A stretch of 35,550 bases of DNA, taken from CAHJXF01 sp039936235. Lineage in GTDB: Bacteria; Pseudomonadota; Gammaproteobacteria; Burkholderiales; Burkholderiaceae_D. Made by a program: the position numbers and the translations under genes. The notes below the pieces were generated by a model. The model made no database searches. It saw only the letters and a list, made by a program, of their open reading frames with translations, and was not told where the DNA came from. Shown in pieces: positions 5,950 to 18,093 of this stretch; positions within the stretch are counted from its first letter, which is position 1; each line of letters opens with the position of its first letter. The stretch spans positions 1-35,550 of the forward strand of contig JBDTIS010000155.1 in assembly GCA_039936235.1 (NCBI GenBank), in the 5' to 3' direction.

Positions 5950-8010
5950 TCAGGCCGGCCTGCGACGCCGCGGTCCCGCGGATGCCGGACGCGCGGGCTT
6001 GTTGAACTGCGGACGTGACGGACGCGCGCCACGCGACGGCTGCGTGAACGCACCGAGCGCCGTCACCAGCGGGTCGATCTTCCCTTTCGGGTAGTCGGCG
6101 TCGCCGACCGGACGCGAGGCATTTGCGTTTCCATTGACACCCCCGTTGCCGTTCACGTTGCCGTTATGCGGCTTGCCGCGCGGCTTGCCGTTACCACTCG
6201 GCCCGAAAGCCCGCGGCTGGCGGTCACCGTTGCCGACGCCGGCCGGACGCGGACGACCCGGACGCGGCCCCCGCTTCGTCGACGGATGCGCGTAGCCGCT
6301 GGTGGGCGGCGCGACCGACGGCATCATCGGATCGATGGTGCGCGGGACCTGCGGCCGATGACGCTTCGTCTCGGCGGGATCGCCGACGCCCTTCGTCGCA
6401 ACCCCGAGTTCGACGCACCAGCGTCGTACCAGTGCCGGATCGAGCTCGTCCCACCTGCCACGACTGAGCGCACGCGGCAGGTGGACGCCGCCGTAGCGGA
6501 TCCGGATCAGGCGGCTCACGGTCAGGCCGACGGCCTCGAACATGCGGCGCACCTCGCGATTGCGGCCTTCGCCGATCACGACGCGATACCAGCGGTTCGC
6601 ACCGTCGCCGCCGGCGAAGTCGACCGTCGAGAAACGCGCCGGGCCGTCGGCCAGCGTCACGCCTTCGAGCAGCTTCTCACGCCCCTCCTGATCCAGTTCG
6701 CCGAGCACGCGAACCGCGTATTCGCGCTCGAATCCGTAGCGCGGATGCGCGAGACGATTCGCGAGTTCGCCGGACGTCGTGAAGATCAGCAGCCCTTCGG
6801 TATTGAAGTCGAGGCGGCCGACCGTCAGCCACTTGGATCCCTGGACCGTCGGCAGCTTCGAGAACACGCTCGAGCGGCCCTGCGGATCGTTGTGGCTGAC
6901 GATCTCGCCGGCCGGCTTGTGATACAGCAGCACGCGCGGCGTGCGTGCTGCGACGCGACGGGCCAGCGGCTTTCCGTTGATGCGGATCTGATCGGTGGGG
7001 CCGATGCGCTGGCCGATGTGCGCCGGCTCGCCGTTCACCGACACGCGGCCGGCGACGATCATCTCTTCCATCTCGCGACGCGAGCCGAGGCCGGCGTCGG
7101 CCAGCAGCTTGTGCAGCTTCGGGGCGTCGGCGTCGAGATCGATCGTGACCGGCCGGCGCTGCGTGATCGCCCGCGGCCCGCGGGCGATCGGCGTGTTCGC
7201 GTTGACGTAGCCGGCCGGCGGCTGGTCCTCGAGTTCGGCCTCGAACTGCGCATCGTAGGAGTCGTCCTCGAACAGGTCGTCCGGCGGCACGTCATCGGAC
7301 TGTCCGTCGGCCCGCAGGTCCGGCTGCACGTCGTCGCGCGTCTCGGGAAAGGTGTCGTCGTCGATGTCCTCGGTCATCCCGTCGATCAGTTGCGGATCGA
7401 TGCCGTCGTCGGACGTCGTGTCACCGAAGTCCCCCGCCTGGCCGTCCATCGACACCGGCTGTGCCTGCTGCACGCCGTCTTCGAGCGCGTCGACTTCGTC
7501 GCTGGTGACGATCAGTTCCTCGATCTTCCACGGCTCGCCGGATCCGGCGATGCGCGGCGTGGTCGCTGGCTTGAATCGTGCGGCGGCCTGCGGACGCGGC
7601 CCACTGCCCTGGACGCGCGGTGGTCGCGGGCCCTTGTCCGGCGGCTTCGGCCCACGCCGCTGCTGGCTGTTGCCTGGCGTCGCATTCGGGTTCGGGTTCT
7701 GTTTCGGTCGGTTGCCGCCGGGTACGCCATCGACCCCGGGTGTGCCACCCGGCGCGGCGTTGCGCGGGTTGCCCCGACGATTGCGGTTCTTTCCGCCGTT
7801 CGGACGACGGGGCTGGCCGCCGTCGGCGTGCTGTGCCGGCGGCGCGTCCGCGTTCTCTGCTGGCGGCGCGGCTTCGCCGCCGGCAGCAGCCAGGGACGGA
7901 CCGGGTTCGGAGCCGCCGGTCGTGTCCTGCGTCGGGGAGGATTCGCCGCCAGCCGACGCAGGCGAATTACGCTGCGGGTTGCGGGGTGAGTGGCGGTGAA
8001 GTCTGCGCAA
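5950..8010 (-). CDS. rluB: 23S rRNA pseudouridine synthase RluB-like, with long low-complexity tails
   Basis: RluB-type enzymes convert U2605 of 23S rRNA to pseudouridine. The catalytic part sits in the middle of a 686-residue protein. An S4 RNA-binding domain is at about 297-345 (KLLADAGLGSRREMEEMI). The pseudouridine synthase domain is at about 358-535, with the catalytic Asp401 in GRLDFNTEGLL and later GRNREVRRMFEAVG. The first 290 residues are Pro/Gly/Asn/Gln-rich and then strongly acidic. The last 140 are Gly/Asn/Arg-rich with NGNVNGNGGVNGNANAS. E. coli RluB is under 300 aa, so most of this protein is likely disordered. The start taken is TTG at 8010, overlapping the scpB end by 44 nt; a later start inside the low-complexity region is possible. 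The core function is firm, the N-terminus is not. Confidence 0.88.
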   Translation of the reverse strand: MRRLHRHSPRNPQRNSPASAGGESSPTQDTTGGSEPGPSLAAAGGEAAPPAENADAPPAQHADGGQPRRPNGGKNRNRRGNPRNAAPGGTPGVDGVPGGNRPKQNPNPNATPGNSQQRRGPKPPDKGPRPPRVQGSGPRPQAAARFKPATTPRIAGSGEPWKIEELIVTSDEVDALEDGVQQAQPVSMDGQAGDFGDTTSDDGIDPQLIDGMTEDIDDDTFPETRDDVQPDLRADGQSDDVPPDDLFEDDSYDAQFEAELEDQPPAGYVNANTPIARGPRAITQRRPVTIDLDADAPKLHKLLADAGLGSRREMEEMIVAGRVSVNGEPAHIGQRIGPTDQIRINGKPLARRVAARTPRVLLYHKPAGEIVSHNDPQGRSSVFSKLPTVQGSKWLTVGRLDFNTEGLLIFTTSGELANRLAHPRYGFEREYAVRVLGELDQEGREKLLEGVTLADGPARFSTVDFAGGDGANRWYRVVIGEGRNREVRRMFEAVGLTVSRLIRIRYGGVHLPRALSRGRWDELDPALVRRWCVELGVATKGVGDPAETKRHRPQVPRTIDPMMPSVAPPTSGYAHPSTKRGPRPGRPRPAGVGNGDRQPRAFGPSGNGKPRGKPHNGNVNGNGGVNGNANASRPVGDADYPKGKIDPLVTALGAFTQPSRGARPSRPQFNKPARPASAGPRRRRPA

Positions 8011-8566
8011 AATCGATTACCTCTTGTAGTAGCGGCACTGCGGAATCGGGCTCGCCCGGTTGCGGTAGCGGTGGTAGTTCGGACAGGGCCGTCAGCCCCA
8101 GATCGTCCAGGAACGTCTTGGTCGTTGCATACAGTGCCGGCCTTCCCGGTGCTTCGCGGTGGCCGATCGCGTCGACCCAGCCGCGTTCCTCGAGTGACTT
8201 GATGACCGGCGTCGATACCGTCACGCCACGGATATCCTCGATATCGCCGCGCGTCACCGGCTGCCGGTAGGCGATGATCGCCAGCGTCTCCATCACGGCC
8301 CGCGAGTAACGCTGAGGACGCTCCGGATTGAGACGCGACAGATAGATCCGCATCGACCCGCGCGTCTGGAACCGCCAACCGCTCGCGATCGCCGTCAGCA
8401 CCAGTCCGCGATCGGTCCATTCATCGCCGAGACTTCCGAGCAAGCCGCGAATCGTGTCCGCGTCGAGTTCGTCGTCGAACAATCGGCGCAGCACCGGCAT
8501 CGCCAATGGCTCGCTCGCGGTCAGGAGCGCTGCTTCGAGTACGACCTTCGCTTCGGCTGTGTTCAT
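7967..8566 (-). CDS. scpB: Segregation and condensation protein ScpB
   Basis: ScpB (199 aa) is the winged-helix kleisin-associated subunit of the SMC-ScpAB condensin, which compacts and segregates the chromosome. The family pattern is clear. EAALLTASEPLAMPVLRRLF is at the N terminus. The conserved core PQRYSRAVMETLAIIAYRQP follows, then VTRGDIEDIRGV and APGRPALYATTKTFLDDLGL. The C-terminal tail is Pro/Leu-rich and ends with TAA. It overlaps the beginning of rluB by 44 nt, the usual scpB-rluB pairing in betaproteobacteria. scpA is not visible next to it. The ATG at 8566 fits the family start. Confidence 0.94.
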   Translation of the reverse strand: MNTAEAKVVLEAALLTASEPLAMPVLRRLFDDELDADTIRGLLGSLGDEWTDRGLVLTAIASGWRFQTRGSMRIYLSRLNPERPQRYSRAVMETLAIIAYRQPVTRGDIEDIRGVTVSTPVIKSLEERGWVDAIGHREAPGRPALYATTKTFLDDLGLTALSELPPLPQPGEPDSAVPLLQEVIDFAQTSPPLTPQPAA

Positions 8567-8985
8567 CCAGTCCTATGGACGATCCGATCGACGCAACGAA
8601 ACGATCGGCGGGCACTGCAATGCTGGAGTGGGCTATCGAGATAGACCCTGGGTCGTCTCGGAGCACGGTGTCTGTCAGACCCGTCTTACCGCAATGCGCA
8701 TGGCGCTTGCATGGATTGCTGCGGAATCCGCCGCGAGATCATCATCGCTTCGTCTCCGCACCCCCTGGCCTCGATCTGCGACGCGCTGCGGCAAGGTGCT
8801 TGTGCAGTGCTGCGGTCAGCGGAGCCGTACGGCGTGGCTTCGGAGGGGTATTGATTCGAGGCGCGAGTATAACCATCGACCGCCGCGCGCACAAGCATGT
8901 CGTGCCGACGTCGCTGACGCCGGCCGATGTCGACTCGGATAACTCCGGCATGCGCCGACAACGACTGCCTCGAAGGCCGGTTCTA
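8567..8985. other. Divergent intergenic region between scpB and glgE
   Basis: These 419 bp separate the leftward scpB block from the rightward glucan operon and must hold promoters for at least one of them. I see a -10-like TATAAC at 8868-8873 on the plus strand, but no -35 at proper spacing. There is also a small palindrome, GTCTGTCAGAC, at 8670-8680. An open frame in line with glgE runs back to 8506, but its residues upstream of 8950 do not look like protein. No RNA gene was recognised. Confidence 0.5.
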
Positions 8986-11900
8986 ATGACGGGCCGGTCA
9001 CCGCCCGGCGCAGCACTGCCCGCCGTGATCCCACCCGTCATGAGGACGTCCCGCTTGCACGAACGCATCGCCCTAATCGCGCGGCATACCGACGTCTGCG
9101 CCGCCGTGGACATCGCCGCCGCGGGCTTCGACACCGTACTGGTGATGGACGCCGAGTTCGCACCTCTCGCGAATATCGCGTCGATCTCTGCCGGAAACGG
9201 CCTGTCGACGTGGCTGATGCTGTCTCCCGACGAGCACGGCGCGCCGTTATTGAACGCCGACGCGAGTTCGCCGCTCGCGCCGTGGATGGTCGACGGGGAC
9301 GTCGCGCTCGATCCGCGTCGCCCGCCGCTGTCGGTAAGGGCCGGGCCTGTCGACGACGTGGACCTCGCGGCATGGCGCGCGAAGATCGCCTCGGCGACGG
9401 CAGCCGGCGTGACCGGCTTCGTCTGCAGGGACGCAGATCGCCTGCCCGCATCGGTGTGGTCGGCGTTGCTGGCTCCAGCCTGCGACGTCGCGACGACCTG
9501 GACCGCGTGGACCGTCGGTCTGTCGAGCCCTGCCATCGCTGCCCTGGTGGACCTCGGCTTCGCCGCGGTCTGCAACTCAGCCGCGTGGTGGGACGGCCGC
9601 AGCGACTGGCTCGTCGAAGAATCGCGCCGGCTGCGGCCGGCGCGGATCCTGTCGTTCCCGGCGGACCCATTCGCTTGCGGGTCGGTCGACGGCCTCGACG
9701 TTGCGAACCGTCTCGCCGTGGCCGCCATCTCGAGCGACGCCCTGCTCGTCGCATACGACCTGTTTCGCGACGACGCCGCACTGCGTGATCACGTGGTCGC
9801 GGTGAACCGCTGGATCGGAGCCCGGACCGCACCGCAGCCGATTGCGGCTGGCGCGTTACGCATCGTCAGCGGTCCCGACGCGCCGATCACGGTCGTCGTT
9901 CGCAGTCCGACCTTCGATCTGCGTGCGGCCGACGACGTCGAGGTCCTGCTGATCAATCCGTCTGCGGCAAGCGATGCGAGCATGTCCGGTGCGTCGGTGA
10001 CCACTGCCGTCGGCGGCTTCGGCGGATTCGAGCAGGTCCTGCCCGCGGGGGCTACGTCCAGCCTCGATCCGACGCGAGCGATCGTGCTGTGCGCCGGCGA
10101 GCTCCGGGTCTTCCGTGCCGCGCGGCTGCCCGTCATCCGGCGCAGCATCATGCCCACCCGTCGCGCGACGGAGGCCGCCCTGCGGATGCCGCGTCTCGCG
10201 ATCGAAGCGATCACCCCGTCGGTCGACGGCGGCCGCTTCCCGGTCAAGAGAACCGTCGGTGAATCGGTCCGCGTCGAAGCCGACATCGTCATCGACGGTC
10301 ACGAGAAGCTCGGCGCGTCGCTGCTCTACCGCGCCGTCGGGGATCGCGACTGGCGGCAGGCCCGCATGGAGCCGCTCGGCAACGATCGCTTCACCGCGCG
10401 CATCCCGCTGAATCGCATCGGTCGACACGAATTCACCATCGAGGCGTGGCGTGACGCGTTCGCGACCTATCGCAACGAGCTCGACAAGAAATCCGCCGCC
10501 GGCCTCGATGTATCGCTCGAGCTGACCGAAGGCGCCCTGCTGATCGATCGCGCGCTGGCCCATGCGAAGACGCTCAAGCGCCCCGGTCTCGTGAAACGTC
10601 TCGCCGCGCTCGTAAAGATTCTTTCCACCGCGACGACGCCAGCCGATCGCAACGCGATGATCGCCAAGGTCGCCGCACTGTTGTCGTCGCAGACGCTGGC
10701 CGACATGCAGGACGCCGACCATCGCGACTTCGCGACGCGTCCCGATGCGATCTTCCCGATCGACGCCGAACGTGTCGAAGCCGGGTTCGCGAGCTGGTAC
10801 GAACTGTTCCCGCGTTCGCTCGGCAACCCGCCCGGCGCGGAAGCCGTGCACCACGGCAGCTTCGCCGATGTGATCGATCGGTTGCCGGCGGTCCGCGCGA
10901 TGGGTTTCGACGTGCTGTACTTCCCGCCGATCCATCCGATCGGCACCCGCAATCGCAAGGGTCGCAACAACAGCCTGACGACGGTCGACGGTGACCCGGG
11001 TAGTCCGTACGCGATCGGTTCACCCGACGGCGGGCACGACGCGCTCCATCCGCAACTCGGCACGTTCGACGACTTCAGGCGCCTGCGCGACGCCGCGCTG
11101 GCCAACGGCCTCGAACTCGCGCTCGACTTCGCGATCCAGTGCTCGCCCGATCATCCGTGGCTCGAGCAGCATCCGGGCTGGTTCGCGTGGCGCCCGGACG
11201 GCTCGTTGCGCTACGCCGAGAATCCGCCGAAGAAGTACGAGGACATCGTCAACGTGGACTTCTACGGCGAAGGCAAGCGCGGCGACGCCGCGCCCGCGCT
11301 GTGGGCCGCGCTGCGCGACGTGATCCTGCTGTGGGTCGAACACGGCGTGCGCATCTTCCGCGTCGACAACCCACACACGAAGCCACTGCCGTTCTGGGAA
11401 TGGATGATCGGCGAGGTCCGCGCGAAGTATCCGGACACGATCTTCCTGTCCGAGGCGTTCACGCGTCCGAAGGTCATGTACCGACTCGCGAAGGTCGGCT
11501 TCTCGCAGTCGTATACCTACTTTACGTGGCGACACACGAAGCAGGAGTTCATCGACTACCTGACCGAGCTGACGACGCCCGCACAGGGGTCGTCGTCACC
11601 CCGGGACTTCTTTCGGCCGCACTTGTTCGTCAACACCCCGGACATCAACCCGGTGTTCCTGCAACGCTCGGGCCGCGCAGGCTTCCTGATCCGCGCTGCG
11701 CTGGCCGCTACGCTGTCCGGTCTGTGGGGTGTCTACAGCGGCTTCGAGCTATGCGAAGCCACGCCGGTGCCGGGCAAGGAGGACTACCTCGACTCCGAGA
11801 AGTACCAGTTGCGCGCGTGGCACTGGAAGCGACCCGGCAACATCATCGCGGAGATCACCGCGCTGAACCGCATCCGCAAGGAGAACCCGGCCCTCCACAC

Positions 11901-12189
11901 GCATCTCGGTATCCGCTTCGAGAACGCGTTCGACCCGAACATCCTGTACTTCATGAAAGCGACCGAGGATCGCAGCAACGTGATCCTGGTCGCGATCAAC
12001 CTCGACCCCTACGGCGTCCACGAGGCGGATTTCGAGGTTCCGCTGTGGGCGTGGGGGCGCCCCGACGATAGCGGTGTCGACGTGACCGATCTGCTCGACG
12101 GCCATCGCTTTCGCTGGCACGGGAAGTATCAGCGGATGCGCCTCGACCCTGCCGTCAATCCTTACGCGATCTGGCGCGTCGCCTTGTAA
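8986..12189 (+). CDS. glgE: Alpha-1,4-glucan:maltose-1-phosphate maltosyltransferase GlgE, long form with extra N-terminal GH13-like region
   Basis: GlgE (GH13_3) transfers maltose from maltose-1-phosphate to the non-reducing end of an alpha-1,4-glucan. With this start the protein has 1067 residues. About 402-500 is the family's N-terminal beta-sandwich (PRLAIEAITPSVDGGRFPVK). About 600-950 is the catalytic barrel: WYELFPRSLG, YFPPIHPIGTRNRKGRNN, nucleophile Asp794 in FRVDNPHTKP and acid/base Glu823 in LSEAFTRP. Canonical GlgE is about 660-700 aa. The extra first 400 residues resemble a decayed GH13 barrel (DRLPASVWSALL, AAWWDGRSDWLVEESRRLR) without an obvious catalytic set. ATG 8986 is preceded by GAAGG with a 9-nt gap; 8950 and 9040 are alternatives in the same frame. 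It is the first gene of the operon and the partner of the maltokinase made by the next gene. Confidence 0.93.
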   Translation: MTGRSPPGAALPAVIPPVMRTSRLHERIALIARHTDVCAAVDIAAAGFDTVLVMDAEFAPLANIASISAGNGLSTWLMLSPDEHGAPLLNADASSPLAPWMVDGDVALDPRRPPLSVRAGPVDDVDLAAWRAKIASATAAGVTGFVCRDADRLPASVWSALLAPACDVATTWTAWTVGLSSPAIAALVDLGFAAVCNSAAWWDGRSDWLVEESRRLRPARILSFPADPFACGSVDGLDVANRLAVAAISSDALLVAYDLFRDDAALRDHVVAVNRWIGARTAPQPIAAGALRIVSGPDAPITVVVRSPTFDLRAADDVEVLLINPSAASDASMSGASVTTAVGGFGGFEQVLPAGATSSLDPTRAIVLCAGELRVFRAARLPVIRRSIMPTRRATEAALRMPRLAIEAITPSVDGGRFPVKRTVGESVRVEADIVIDGHEKLGASLLYRAVGDRDWRQARMEPLGNDRFTARIPLNRIGRHEFTIEAWRDAFATYRNELDKKSAAGLDVSLELTEGALLIDRALAHAKTLKRPGLVKRLAALVKILSTATTPADRNAMIAKVAALLSSQTLADMQDADHRDFATRPDAIFPIDAERVEAGFASWYELFPRSLGNPPGAEAVHHGSFADVIDRLPAVRAMGFDVLYFPPIHPIGTRNRKGRNNSLTTVDGDPGSPYAIGSPDGGHDALHPQLGTFDDFRRLRDAALANGLELALDFAIQCSPDHPWLEQHPGWFAWRPDGSLRYAENPPKKYEDIVNVDFYGEGKRGDAAPALWAALRDVILLWVEHGVRIFRVDNPHTKPLPFWEWMIGEVRAKYPDTIFLSEAFTRPKVMYRLAKVGFSQSYTYFTWRHTKQEFIDYLTELTTPAQGSSSPRDFFRPHLFVNTPDINPVFLQRSGRAGFLIRAALAATLSGLWGVYSGFELCEATPVPGKEDYLDSEKYQLRAWHWKRPGNIIAEITALNRIRKENPALHTHLGIRFENAFDPNILYFMKATEDRSNVILVAINLDPYGVHEADFEVPLWAWGRPDDSGVDVTDLLDGHRFRWHGKYQRMRLDPAVNPYAIWRVAL

Positions 12190-12240
12190 GCAGCCTCGCA
12201 ACGCAATTTCTTTCCTCCGTCACCGGATCGGACCCTTTTC

Positions 12241-15734
<3,494 letters not shown>

Positions 15735-15735
<1 letters not shown>

Positions 15736-18068
15736 TGGCGACGAGAGACCGTAGTGCCATCGCGACCGACGATCCGCACGGACTGAAGGGGCCGCGCGCG
15801 GCCGATGCGATCGAGCCGCTCGAAGGTCCGACGATCAACAGCGCGACGATCGAGTCGCTGATCATCGCGCGACACGGCGATCCGTTCGGTGTGCTCGGAC
15901 CGCATCTCGTCGACGGGACGACCGTGGTGCGCGCATTGCTGCCATCGGCCGTGGCCGTCGAAGTGATAGCGACCGACCGCGAAGATGGCTCACTCGGCAC
16001 GCTGACGCGCATCCATCACGATGGGCTCTTCGAAGGCGCCATCGCAACGCCGTCTCCGACCGTATCCGGCGCGCCCGCGTATCGGCTTCGGATCACGTGG
16101 CCCGCGGAAGGCGGCGGCACGACCGTGCAGGAAGTCGACGATCCGTACGCGTTCGGGCCGCTGCTGGGCGCGCTCGACCTGCATCTCATCGCCGAGGGCC
16201 GGCATCACAAGCTCGGCGAGAGTCTCGGGGGCCGTACGGCGACGTTGCAAACGGTGCCGGGCGCGCGCTTCGCCGTGTGGGCGCCGAACGCACAACGCGT
16301 CTCGGTCATCGGCGACTTCAATGGCTGGGACGGCCGCAGGCACGCGATGCGCCGTCGCGTCGAGGCCGGCGTCTGGGAGCTGTTCATTCCTGCCCTGGAA
16401 GCTGGCGCGCGCTATCAGTACGAGATCGTCGGCGCGCACGGCGGGCTGCTCCCGCTGAAGGCGGACCCGGTCGCGCTCTCTGCCGAGTTGCCGCCCGGCA
16501 CCGCGTCGCGCGTCGCGGACTCCATCGCATTCACGTGGACCGACGACGGCTGGATGGGTGACCGCGCAGCGCGGCATGCGCCGGACGCGCCGTTGTCGAT
16601 CTACGAAGTCCACGCGGGGTCGTGGATCCGCAATATGGACGTCGACGCGGAACACGGCGGCCACAGCTTCGACTGGAACGCGCTGAGCGAGCGCCTGATC
16701 CCCTACGCGAAGTCGATGGGCTTCACGCACCTCGAATTCCTGCCGGTGATGGAACATCCGTTCGGCGGCTCATGGGGCTACCAGCCGCTCGGCCTGTTCG
16801 CGCCGACCGCGCGCTTCGGCACACCCGCCGACTTCGCGCGCTTCGTCGATCGCTGCCATGCGGCCGGCCTCGGCGTCATCCTCGACTGGGTCCCGGCCCA
16901 CTTCCCGAGTGATGCCCATGGGCTCGCGCAGTTCGACGGCAGCGCGCTGTACGAACACGCAGATCCGCGTGAAGGCTTCCACCAGGACTGGAACACGCTG
17001 ATCTTCAACTTCGGCCGCAACGAGGTTCGCGGCTTCCTGATCGCGTCGGCGCTCGAATGGCTGGAGCGTTACCACGTCGACGGACTGCGGGTCGATGCGG
17101 TCGCGTCGATGCTGTATCGCGACTACAGCCGCAAGGCCGGCGAATGGGTGCCGAACATCCACGGCGGCCGCGAGAATCTCGAAGCCGTCGCATTCCTGAA
17201 GGAACTCAACACGGTCGTCGCCGAGCGCTGCCCGAGCGCGATGATGATCGCGGAGGAGTCGACCGCCTGGCCCGGCGTGACGGCGCCGGTGTCGGCCGGC
17301 GGTCTCGGTTTCAGCTACAAGTGGAACATGGGCTGGATGCACGACACGCTGCGCTACATCGAGGAAGACCCAATCAATCGCCAGTGGCATCACGACGACA
17401 TGACCTTCGGGATGGTCTATGCGTACTCCGAACGCTTCGTGCTGCCGATCTCGCACGACGAGGTGGTCCACGGCAAGGGTTCGCTGATCCGCAAGATGCC
17501 CGGGGACGACTGGCAGAAGCACGCGAACCTGCGTGCCTACCTCGCGTTCATGTGGACGCATCCGGGCAAGAAGCTGCTGTTCATGGGCTGCGAGATCGGC
17601 GACTACAAGGAATGGAACCACGACGGCTCGCTGGACTGGAACCTGCTCGACCAGCCGCGCCATCGCGGGCTGCAGCACATGCTGCGCGACCTCAATCATC
17701 TGTATGCCGGCATGCCGGCGCTACACGAAAAAGATTGCGATCCGACCGGCTTCGCATGGATCGTGGGCGACGACCGCACCAATAGCGTCTTCGCATTCCG
17801 TCGCATGGGGCGTGGCGACGGGTCGGTCGCGATCGTCGTCGCAAACATGACGCCGGTGGTACGCGAGGGCTACCGGATCGGCGTGCCGTTCGCCGGCGAA
17901 TGGCGTGAACGCTTCAACAGCGATGCGGCCGATTACGGCGGATCCGGCACCGGCAATCAGGGCACGGTTCATGCGAGGGACGAGGCGACACATGGCCTGC
18001 CGGCATCGGTCGCGCTGACCTTGCCTCCGTTGGGGCTGCTGATCCTCGAGCTCGCGACGCCCGCCTGA
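15735..18068 (+). CDS. glgB: 1,4-alpha-glucan branching enzyme GlgB
   Basis: GlgB (777 aa) introduces alpha-1,6 branches into the glucan made by GlgE. The start is the ATG overlapping the treS stop (TGATG). The open frame continues upstream, but those codons lie inside treS. The N1 module begins around residue 35 (IESLIIARHGDPFGVLGPH). The CBM48 module is at 175-260 (FAVWAPNAQRVSVIGDFNGWDG). The GH13_9 barrel has nucleophile Asp454 in DGLRVDAVASMLYRDYSR, Glu507 in MMIAEEST and Asp575 in SHDEVVHGKGSL. The length is close to E. coli GlgB (728 aa) plus about 35 extra N-terminal residues. It is translationally coupled to treS and followed after 25 bp by glgX. Confidence 0.97.
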
Positions 18069-18093
18069 CAACGCTTTCAAAGGGGAATGACCG

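Noticed and set aside
8868..8873. TATAAC as a -10 box for glgE
   Set aside because: The only TTG-type hexamer upstream (TTGATT, 8851-8856) is 11 bp away, which is too short for sigma70, and there is no extended -10 TG.
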